Shown: one piece after another, positions 8,301-14,374 of the stretch | How the letters are laid out: each line of letters opens with the position of its first letter | Position numbering within the stretch: the first letter of the stretch is position 1 | Origin: an uncultured Anaerolineae bacterium | Lineage (GTDB): Bacteria > Chloroflexota > Anaerolineae > Anaerolineales > Villigracilaceae | Reading direction: 5' to 3' | DNA: 32,808 nucleotides | Assembly: GCA_903846015.1 (NCBI GenBank) | Contig: CAIMZS010000650.1 | Location: 1 to 32,808, forward strand | The notes under the pieces: model-generated | The model's input: only the letters and a program-made list of their open reading frames with translations | Told to the model about the DNA's origin: nothing | Database searches by the model: none | Position numbers and translations under genes: made by a program

Positions 8301-8879
8301 GGTGTAATTCATCATCATGTTCGAACCAATACCACCGACAACAACGTTACCAGAATGCAGTCCAATATGGGCTTTAATTTCGGAGCCTATCCGTTTTTTC
8401 AACTGCTCACTGATCTTTTCGAGATCTGTTTTCATGTCAAGTGCTGCCCGGATGGCCAGTTCTGCGTTGTTTTCATGGGCAATGGGTGCACCAAAGAGAG
8501 CCATCAGGCCATCACCAGTAAATTTATCAACAATGCCATCGTATTTATAAACATCATTGGCAAACATTTTGGTGCACGTTTGAACAAGTTCGTATAATTC
8601 TTCGCTGTCTATTTTCTCAGAGAGATGGGTATAACCGGAAAGATCAACAAAAACCACGGTAACCTGACGACGCTGTCCCGCTGCCTCGAGGCCGGCCTGC
8701 CGAAATCGATCCAACAGGTCCGCGCCAATCAAAGCGCCAAACATGGTATTGGTTTCTGGCTCGACAACTGGTTCAATAGAATGCAGCATGCCAGTACCAA
8801 GAAGGCGCAGCCCGCAGTTTCCGCAGAAGCGCATATTGGCTGGATTGACAAAACCGCAGTTTCTACATTGGATGGACAT
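5397..8879 (-). CDS. zinc-ribbon / class III adenylate cyclase / AAA ATPase / TPR regulator
   Basis: An 1160-residue cytoplasmic signalling protein. A zinc ribbon comes first (C5, C8, C19, C22). The class III cyclase domain (about 70-250) retains metal Asp79 and Asp123, base-selecting Lys119 and Thr193, and transition-state Asn200 and Arg204. These are the class IIIb pattern for making cAMP. A STAND-type AAA ATPase follows (about 265-690), with Walker A GEAGIGKS at 300-307 and a Walker B/LHWAD motif. The C-terminal half (about 690-1150) is a run of tetratricopeptide repeats. This layout is common in Chloroflexota, Cyanobacteria and Actinobacteria; ligand and output are generally unknown. All catalytic residues are present, so activity is likely. 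It is monocistronic with its own -10 and terminator. Palindromes upstream may be regulator sites. Confidence 0.92.
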   Translation of the reverse strand: MSIQCRNCGFVNPANMRFCGNCGLRLLGTGMLHSIEPVVEPETNTMFGALIGADLLDRFRQAGLEAAGQRRQVTVVFVDLSGYTHLSEKIDSEELYELVQTCTKMFANDVYKYDGIVDKFTGDGLMALFGAPIAHENNAELAIRAALDMKTDLEKISEQLKKRIGSEIKAHIGLHSGNVVVGGIGSNMMMNYTAIGDVVNLASRIETAAESDTILVSDVVYRQVRTLFEFEALAPIQLKGVGQPVQTYRVTGASTKPGSVRGIEGLYAPMIGRDGELERLRQNVNAMVSEKTGRFVAVSGEAGIGKSRLISEFKSFLSQLPVQVHEGYSLIYRKGVSYWIFQDVLLRMLEADADTPKTECQTRLIQRISSVLPDRVDDILPYLEHLLSLPLSNPGAAKRIEYLAADQLRQQIFLVMREFILAEAHQKPIVLILEDLHWADSGSLELLDFLIEILLKHPIVIVAVSRSFVDDKLAEIAKKASDQLRLRFTDLSLKSLSPDQADRLLSQLLAIQNMPETLRNHIVQRASGIPLYLEEILRMLMDRQLLHRSDGHWQLVEQVDLATLGVPDTLEGLILTRFDHLELVQRHVLKVASVIGRAFTSAVVIECLPGLTSDEVIDSFTILLDREFILPDRSPGGEYMFKHVLVSDTIYSTLLKRERKELHGVVADVIEKLSADHIENQIDVLARHYFWSDRKERALYYLILAGQKSGRNYNTAQAQKYFEDAASLLTDTPHTAFQALQVHSGLGDAFALAGDYPATRTAYELAVHDIAAEANNYTENICGLQRKIGMTYERQGDYDRALECLDLARKTLLQARVDSPAEMSQILNDTGWIYFRRGKLDDAEKYLKHAQGLAEKTTRLDVVSSIYNRMGGVYYQKDRLKEASDFAAKSLAIRQEIGDILGVARSHNNLGLLGWKRGFWDEALVDFKRSAELQSNLGDVEAIIELNNNLGLLQIDRGYPDEARQYLKEAWNRAQQLGLNYNIALSNHHLCKLFIALGDWPSALEYSLRSEEIFKSLDDQEYLVDVYVNLGTIFLGMNNLPKAAQYGNAALEMLQRVGGDAQTEDKGRALRLLGDIALASNDLSTAKKLCHEAEVIFDAAGNRLERGRLLVSLARIASAESNRLLAKSCLLLARKLLEQLGARLDLQKLEIIKMQLDLKK

Positions 8880-8919
8880 TTGACGATCGACCTGTAATGA
8901 AAAGTAATGTGATAGCCCA

Positions 8920-8935
8920 GCTTCGCAAGCGAAGC
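8920..8935 (-). repeat. inverted repeat in the cyclase 5' leader
   Basis: GCTTCGC-AA-GCGAAGC is a perfect 7-bp inverted repeat 41-56 bases before the cyclase start. An adjacent CCGCT/AGCGG pair lies at about 8937-8957. It sits between the -10 box and the start codon, so it would be in the mRNA leader. Confidence 0.6.
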
Positions 8936-8985
8936 GCCGCTGATTTACAAGGTAGCGGACGAGTAAACAAAGATACCCTAATTGT

Positions 8986-8991
8986 ATTATA
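8986..8991 (-). promoter_or_regulatory. -10 box (TATAAT) for the cyclase gene
   Basis: Perfect TATAAT on the minus strand, 107 bases before the start codon. No convincing -35 box is seen. An inverted repeat lies just upstream, where an activator or repressor could bind. Confidence 0.4.
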
Positions 8992-9012
8992 CAACCGCCG
9001 CAGACAAGCCGG

Positions 9013-9045
9013 ATGTTATTTACATTTGTGTAATATAAATAACAT
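9013..9045. repeat. inverted repeat upstream of the cyclase promoter
   Basis: ATGTTATTTAC (9013-9023) mirrors AAATAACAT (9037-9045) plus an inner GTA. This gives two 9-bp perfect arms 15 bases apart. It begins about 22 bases upstream of the cyclase -10 box, a usual operator position. It could also be cruciform or weak termination sequence for the phosphatase operon. Confidence 0.45.
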
Positions 9046-9151
9046 GAAATAAATCATCACCCCAACCACCTGACACAAGCAGTGTGATGACCACTTCTCT
9101 TATAGTTTACCCTATAGTAATGAGCTTGGGGTTTATTAAAATGGAAATTGC

Positions 9152-9226
9152 GGTGTGGCAAGTTTCACACCCATCCTGACCAGTCGTCTGCGAGTTCATC
9201 CCAATAATCGGTTTGTGCTCACAAAC
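9152..9226. repeat. palindromes between the GG operon end and the cyclase gene
   Basis: GGTGTG/CACACC (9152-9157 and 9166-9171) and a near-continuous 16-bp palindrome GTTTGTGCTCACAAAC (9211-9226) lie in the 394-base gap between the phosphatase stop and the cyclase start. Neither is followed by a T-run, so they look more like protein-binding sites than terminators. No gene is seen in 8880-9273. Confidence 0.45.
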
Positions 9227-9273
9227 ACTCTCACTCTATTCCCAGAATTGGCGCAACCTGTCTGCCTCGGCTT

Positions 9274-9840
9274 TTATTGTTCTTCCAACCAATCGAGCCA
9301 GGTGGCGCGAGCATTTTTAGGAATATGATCATAAGCCTGTTCCAGAGGGATGGCCCAAGCATGACATAATAATACTGCCAAAGCCAACCCATGCGATACG
9401 ATTAAGATGGGTGCATCCGGATAATTACGAGATAATTCGATAATTACATCGACGACACGCTTTGACAAATCGATGAGAGACTCACCGCCTGGGGGATGTG
9501 ATTCGCATGGATAACGCAAACGATTTGCCCATTCGCATGGGTATAACGCCGGTATATCAACCCCGAGCTTACCTTCCCATTCCCCCATGTTAATTTCACG
9601 CAAGCAGGGCTCGATCAGAACTGGCAAGTTCAGATTATGAGCAATTATCTGTGCTGTAACCCGCGCCCTGAGCAGGTCGCTGCTGTAAATAGCGGCGAAA
9701 TATTGACCACCCAGTTCACTGGCAACCTGGGCTGCCTGAGCCAGCCCTACCGAATTTAGCGGCTGATCGGAATTTCCCTGCCAGCGACCTTGCACATTCC
9801 AATCCGTCTGTCCATGACGAACCAAACACAATCTTGTCAT
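9274..9840 (-). CDS. histidine phosphatase, candidate glucosyl-3-phosphoglycerate phosphatase
   Basis: A 188-residue member of the phosphoglycerate-mutase-like histidine phosphatase superfamily. It has the RHG motif with nucleophile His9 (after R8), Arg58, acid Glu82, and the second catalytic His150 (VSHG). Length fits small single-domain phosphatases. Family membership alone leaves the substrate open (PhoE, CobC, PGM-like). However, it follows the GpgS-like gene by 39 bases as the last gene of the operon, and the mycobacterial glucosyl-3-phosphoglycerate phosphatase belongs to this same superfamily. I infer that it removes phosphate from glucosyl-3-phosphoglycerate to give glucosylglycerate. 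AAGGA upstream of the ATG supports the start. Alternative: a general phosphatase or alpha-ribazole phosphatase; no cobalamin genes are nearby. Confidence 0.75.
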   Translation of the reverse strand: MTRLCLVRHGQTDWNVQGRWQGNSDQPLNSVGLAQAAQVASELGGQYFAAIYSSDLLRARVTAQIIAHNLNLPVLIEPCLREINMGEWEGKLGVDIPALYPCEWANRLRYPCESHPPGGESLIDLSKRVVDVIIELSRNYPDAPILIVSHGLALAVLLCHAWAIPLEQAYDHIPKNARATWLDWLEEQ

Positions 9841-9879
9841 CCGTGATTATCCTTGCGGGACATCCCGCACTAATATTTT

Positions 9880-11706
9880 TTATTTTGATAAGCTGGTTTT
9901 GCTTCGCCAATCCCGGTAAGCGGCCATTTCAAGCATGGGAGGACGTTCGTGCTCAATAATCTCTTCAACATCCAGGTAATAGCCACCCGTTGCATGGCGA
10001 ATGAGCTTCATCGATTTATTAACATCCTCAACCATCTGCTGACCATAGCGTTTTTCCAGCTTACGCAAAAAAGCCTGCAGGATAACGAAAGACATTTTGC
10101 TCAATGCTTCAAGAGTTTGATTATGATGGATGCGCTCGAGTAAATCCACCTGAGCGATGGATGAGAGCCCATGAATATCGAAAGCATCAATCAGCAAACC
10201 AGTTTCGACACCATAAGTGGAAAAAAAAGGTACCTGCTCAAGAAAAGAACGCCGGGCAGCATATTCACCGGATAAAGGCTGAACAACGCCAGAAAGCTCA
10301 GGATAGAACAAGTTGATCATTGGGCGGGCTGTCAGTTCGGTGACTCTCCCGCCACCTCCAGCTTCCATCTTGTTGCCAACCTTGAGCGGTCGGCGATAAA
10401 AACCTTTGACAAATTGGATACGCGGATTGAGCAGCAGTGGGCCAAGGATACCATATACAAAACGTGGGTGAATATTAACGATATCAGTATCAATCCAGGC
10501 CACAATATCACCGCGCGTTACAAGCAGGCTCTTCCACAAACCCTCACCCTTGCCGCTGCGCGGGCCAAGCTCAGGCAAGAGCTGCTGGTGAATAAAAACT
10601 GGCACTCCAAGATCACGAGCAATTTCACGGGTATGATCTGTCGAATTTGAATCAATCAAAATGATCTCGTCCAATAAAGGCACCGCGGTCATCAAGCTAG
10701 TCTTGATCGTCCTGATTACTTTTTCCACGGTATCTTCTTCATTGAGAGCAGGCAGGGCCACACTGATGGTGAGCCCATGACGCTCTTTAAGCTCCACAAG
10801 CTGCTTCAGGTCGGAAAATTCGTCTGCGTGAAAGGTGTTTTCGGCAAACCACTTATCAACCAGAATGGAAATAGCCTGGGTGCCTGTTGTTTCGTCGGGC
10901 AACAACTGATGCATGGGACGCCGGCTCTTTACAGCCAATACGCCTGTATTGGTGTTTTTCATAATGCTGTCGGCTACTGTTCCGAGTGATATGGGGCTAT
11001 TAAGTGGCTGAGCGGTTGTACCCATGATGATCAGATTAAAATCAGGCGCTTTAGCAAGAATGGCTTGTACTGGATCGGCAGTCGTCAAAACATGTTTCTC
11101 AACCTCGGGAAGTTGTGAAAGAACGCGTTGTAGCCCTCGAAAAGGCGCATCTGTACGAGCATGCTTCTCATCGGGGGCATTCAGGTGAAGTGTTGTAAGT
11201 TTGGCTTCACGGAAACTAAGCCCCATGCGCAGAGCAAGTTCTGCATGTGGACCGCCCCGCAAAGGAACCAGTATGCGCAGCGGCATTACGGGGAAAGGTC
11301 CATGCAGTACACCTACATTGCAAGGTGGGTTCATGAGAGCATCGGCAGGAGTAATCCCCAAAGCTTTAAAATCATCGTCCCAATCCAGCAGTAAAAGATC
11401 AGGCTCATCATCCTTAATAATTTTGATAAGATCGTTCCAGCTTTGGTAAGAAACCACAACCCTGGTGCGGCTGCGAATAGGAACTTCATCTACTAATCTT
11501 CGCAACTGTTGGCGCATCAAACGGGCCGCCGATGCGCTGAGGCTTAACGATTCGGATGGCGCAGCCTGAACAAGCCCAACCAGAATAATTTGGGCATCCA
11601 ATGCGCGGGCAACCTGCAGGGCAGCGTGTTTGTCACGACCTTGAATTATCGGAACGAGCACGCTGCGAAAAGATGTAAATTTTTGCGACTTCATTTTGAC
11701 CATCAT
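9880..11706 (-). CDS. gpgS: UspA-UspA-GpgS fusion: glucosyl-3-phosphoglycerate synthase
   Basis: A 608-residue fusion. Residues 12-135 and about 143-262 are two universal-stress-protein (UspA) domains. The second keeps most of the ATP-binding motif (G229-x2-A232-x9-G242-T243; the second Gly is Ala). Residues 283-570 match GT81 glucosyl-3-phosphoglycerate synthases: entry motif VDKWFAENTF, nucleotide fold VALPALNEEDTV (316-327), DTD metal site (406-408), GGGRVTEL acceptor loop (450-457), PLSGEYAARRS (477-487) and the His pair 527-528. It should transfer glucose from an NDP-glucose to 3-phosphoglycerate, the committed step of glucosylglycerate synthesis. Known GpgS proteins are about 300-400 residues with no UspA part. 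ATGATG at 11706/11703 gives two possible starts, and the ribosome site is weak. It begins 10 bases after the preceding glycosyltransferase gene. Confidence 0.88.
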   Translation of the reverse strand: MMVKMKSQKFTSFRSVLVPIIQGRDKHAALQVARALDAQIILVGLVQAAPSESLSLSASAARLMRQQLRRLVDEVPIRSRTRVVVSYQSWNDLIKIIKDDEPDLLLLDWDDDFKALGITPADALMNPPCNVGVLHGPFPVMPLRILVPLRGGPHAELALRMGLSFREAKLTTLHLNAPDEKHARTDAPFRGLQRVLSQLPEVEKHVLTTADPVQAILAKAPDFNLIIMGTTAQPLNSPISLGTVADSIMKNTNTGVLAVKSRRPMHQLLPDETTGTQAISILVDKWFAENTFHADEFSDLKQLVELKERHGLTISVALPALNEEDTVEKVIRTIKTSLMTAVPLLDEIILIDSNSTDHTREIARDLGVPVFIHQQLLPELGPRSGKGEGLWKSLLVTRGDIVAWIDTDIVNIHPRFVYGILGPLLLNPRIQFVKGFYRRPLKVGNKMEAGGGGRVTELTARPMINLFYPELSGVVQPLSGEYAARRSFLEQVPFFSTYGVETGLLIDAFDIHGLSSIAQVDLLERIHHNQTLEALSKMSFVILQAFLRKLEKRYGQQMVEDVNKSMKLIRHATGGYYLDVEEIIEHERPPMLEMAAYRDWRSKTSLSK

Positions 11707-11716
11707 TTCTATGAGA

Positions 11717-12943
11717 CTAATCCGAATTGTTCATGAAAAGGGGCGCGATTTTTTCCTGATAGATCCGTTCCCAGGTGTATTGCTGGCGAGTACGTACAGC
11801 AATGCGATAAACCGGGTCAGAATCCAAATATTGAAAGATGCGTGTCGCGACTGTAAGAGGATCATCATCCACCGAAAAATATTGGGCATCTGTTAAACCA
11901 AGCGCTTGCAATGGAACAAGGTCGGTACAAAAAACAGGTCGATGGCTGAGAGCCGCCTCGATGAGCGGTATTCCAAAACCTTCTTCTTTACTTGGCAACA
12001 GTACGGCATCAGCAAGACGGTAAAAATCAGCTATGATGGCATCTGGAAGATAATCATCGCCAAACTCCGCCAGAAAATATGCACTGCCTAGCAAGTCTAG
12101 CTCTAATCGTATTTTTAATAAACCTGAAAAGTAAGCCTGGTTCGCAGGATTGTGAGCGCCAAGTGGACCGGTGACAAGCATGCATGCAAGCGGAAAATAA
12201 GTACGCAGTTGAGCAAGAATGTGCAGCGCCATTTCCAGGTTTTTGCGAGGGGTGATGCGAACTGGCAAAAGCAGCAGTGGCGCAGTCTTGAGAAGACCCA
12301 GTTCTTTAATCCAGGAAACGGTTTGCGGTTCGAGTTTGAGAAAAGAGGCGATTTCTACTCCATTGGGAATAACGTGCACGCGGCTCAAGGGAATTCGCAT
12401 TAAATCAGCCAATTCCGCCTGACGAAAAGAGGATACCACCACCTGAGTAACAGCGGGCCAATCTGTGCGAAGCAAATCCCAGGGGAAACCTTCGTGAAGT
12501 TCGGAACGGTAGCGGTCGGTTGTCCACGCCAGATCATGATGCCAAAGGATCAGCCGTGGAAAGGCTGGGGAGTTATTGAGGCGGTACAGAGCAGCGGTAA
12601 GCGCAAGGTTCTTATTGAGCGAACAAACATTATGCGCGATGATGATATCAAGCCCATGAGTAATAACTTGCAGTTGAAGGACGATGGCATTGACAGTGGT
12701 TTCAAATAAAGGTGGTATGTGACCTCGATCAAGATCGGCTTTAACTTCCAATATCTGGGGATGGCGTGAACCAACCAGAGGAATCAAGAATAATTCGATA
12801 TCGTCACGCCAGACCTGACCCTGGGCAGCAATAACGCATACTTGATGTCCGGCATCTGCGATCATACCTGCCTGGTGAGCAAGCACACTTTCAACCCCAC
12901 CAACGACCGGGGGGGCGGCAAAATGCAAGAGGCCGATTTTCAT
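11717..12943 (-). CDS. GT4 glycosyltransferase of the GG operon (acceptor unknown)
   Basis: A 408-residue GT-B glycosyltransferase, family 4. The N-terminal Rossmann half has the GGVE acceptor loop (15-18), and the C-terminal half carries TPRKN (231-235) and the donor-binding motif EEGFGIPLIEAAL (320-332). There is no signal or membrane segment, so it acts in the cytoplasm on NDP-sugars. AAGGAA nine bases before the ATG fixes the start. It lies 10 bases upstream of the UspA-GpgS gene and 35 bases after the other GT4 gene, inside the five-gene operon. The inferred role is transfer of a further sugar onto glucosylglycerate or its mannosyl derivative. The sugar and linkage cannot be told from sequence. 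It could equally serve an unrelated glycolipid. Confidence 0.8.
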   Translation of the reverse strand: MKIGLLHFAAPPVVGGVESVLAHQAGMIADAGHQVCVIAAQGQVWRDDIELFLIPLVGSRHPQILEVKADLDRGHIPPLFETTVNAIVLQLQVITHGLDIIIAHNVCSLNKNLALTAALYRLNNSPAFPRLILWHHDLAWTTDRYRSELHEGFPWDLLRTDWPAVTQVVVSSFRQAELADLMRIPLSRVHVIPNGVEIASFLKLEPQTVSWIKELGLLKTAPLLLLPVRITPRKNLEMALHILAQLRTYFPLACMLVTGPLGAHNPANQAYFSGLLKIRLELDLLGSAYFLAEFGDDYLPDAIIADFYRLADAVLLPSKEEGFGIPLIEAALSHRPVFCTDLVPLQALGLTDAQYFSVDDDPLTVATRIFQYLDSDPVYRIAVRTRQQYTWERIYQEKIAPLFMNNSD

Positions 12944-12978
12944 GGGAGCTGTTCCTTTTGAATGTGATTATTATTGGT

Positions 12979-14328
12979 TCATTTTCCCAGGCAGTCATCC
13001 AGCAACAGCCTCAGATGGCGTTCGAGAACGGTAAAAGAATAATAACGTTTGGCGAGCCTGTAATTCTGTTCAGCGCTTTCCTGAAACTCATCCGGATAAG
13101 TGAGCCACCGCCGAACACGGTCGATGGTGTCTTCGTCAATAAACCCATTAAACTCGATCACCGAAAAACCCTTTGGCTTAATATCGACCTCGTAAATGGA
13201 ATAATTATTCAAAACAATGGGACGATGGTAATAGATGGCTTCCAAAAAGGCATTCCCAAAACCTTCAATGCTGGACGGATAGGTGACGATATCTGCTTGT
13301 GGATAGACATCAGCCAGGGTATATATCTTTCTACCATCAGGGGTCAAGCCGCGGGTATCCTGAACGATATTGGACTCGAAATTAACTGTGACATCCAGTA
13401 ATTTGGCAAACTCGCGCACGCGCTGTTCGTAATCCGTGCCTTCATCACCAGCAGCATGAGAAATAACCAGCCTGGCCTTCAGCCCAACCCGGCGGGTCAG
13501 CTCGATGGCATGTTCAATGCCTTTGCGCTGAATAATGCGCGTTGGTTGTAAAAACATAAACTCGCCGGAAGCTATGCCCAGGTCAGCGCGCGCACTAAGG
13601 GCGTAATGATCAAGCGGCACTGGATGCTGGTCAAAATCCATCACATTTGGGATGACCATGGAAGATAAGCCTGTTCGCGAAGCAAGCTGCGCCGATGCAA
13701 CCGAATTAATAACAACATGGCGAATGGATGGCAAGTTAGCCGGGAAGGCAGCGGCCAGATAATCATTTACGCAGCTGACCATGAAACGCTGGCGTTCCCA
13801 AAAAAAGTCGTGATGATGAGCAATGGTCGGGTAACCAGTCTCAGCGATGAACTCGGTGATGGCAAGACCGAGGGGCAGATTTACCGGAATGGAGAGCGCG
13901 TTTTCAACAATCAGTAATTCCAACTCGTACTCACGGGCAAAGTCATACAGCGATCGCTTAATATAATCCTTCAGTTCCTGTACCTGGCGTGAAATATTCG
14001 CAGGTCGGATATGCAAAGAAAAAGTGTCGTTATAGAGAGATGCCAGATCAGGGTTTTGGGCGCGAGCTTTGGCAGCCACAACCCAATCCCCTGCAAAGGC
14101 GATTTGGTTAATGGCATCAATACTTGGATGGCGGTAGAAGACCTCTGGGACAACCATACTCCGATCGACAGGACGGTCGCTCAGACCAGAAAAATAAAAA
14201 CAAGTGTGTCCAAGACGTTCAAGCACCTCAGCCCACTTGGCAGACTCAAGAGATACGCCATCGGTACCAGAAAACCGCGTAGAGATAAAACCAATATTAT
14301 GTTTGCCTGGCTCCCGGTTTTTTTTCAT
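12979..14328 (-). CDS. GT4 glycosyltransferase, candidate mannosylglucosylglycerate synthase
   Basis: A 449-residue GT4 enzyme. The start is the ATG at 14328, six bases after AAGGAG; a TTG two codons earlier is less likely. It opens with 'IGFISTRFSGTDGVSLESAKW', has HHHDFFWERQRF (172-183), donor-side TRIIQRKGIE (263-272) and EGFGNAFLEA (355-364). From memory this resembles GT4 proteins annotated as mannosylglucosylglycerate synthase (MggS), which move mannose from GDP-mannose to glucosylglycerate, but I could not run a search. The operon context (GG phosphorylase upstream; GpgS and phosphatase downstream) supports action on GG. It lies 46 bases after the phosphorylase gene. Alternative: a generic GT4 using another acceptor. 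Confidence 0.72.
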   Translation of the reverse strand: MKKNREPGKHNIGFISTRFSGTDGVSLESAKWAEVLERLGHTCFYFSGLSDRPVDRSMVVPEVFYRHPSIDAINQIAFAGDWVVAAKARAQNPDLASLYNDTFSLHIRPANISRQVQELKDYIKRSLYDFAREYELELLIVENALSIPVNLPLGLAITEFIAETGYPTIAHHHDFFWERQRFMVSCVNDYLAAAFPANLPSIRHVVINSVASAQLASRTGLSSMVIPNVMDFDQHPVPLDHYALSARADLGIASGEFMFLQPTRIIQRKGIEHAIELTRRVGLKARLVISHAAGDEGTDYEQRVREFAKLLDVTVNFESNIVQDTRGLTPDGRKIYTLADVYPQADIVTYPSSIEGFGNAFLEAIYYHRPIVLNNYSIYEVDIKPKGFSVIEFNGFIDEDTIDRVRRWLTYPDEFQESAEQNYRLAKRYYSFTVLERHLRLLLDDCLGK

Positions 14329-14374
14329 GCACAACTCCTTATAATACGAATTCTATAAGTTGGGGAAAATTCAC

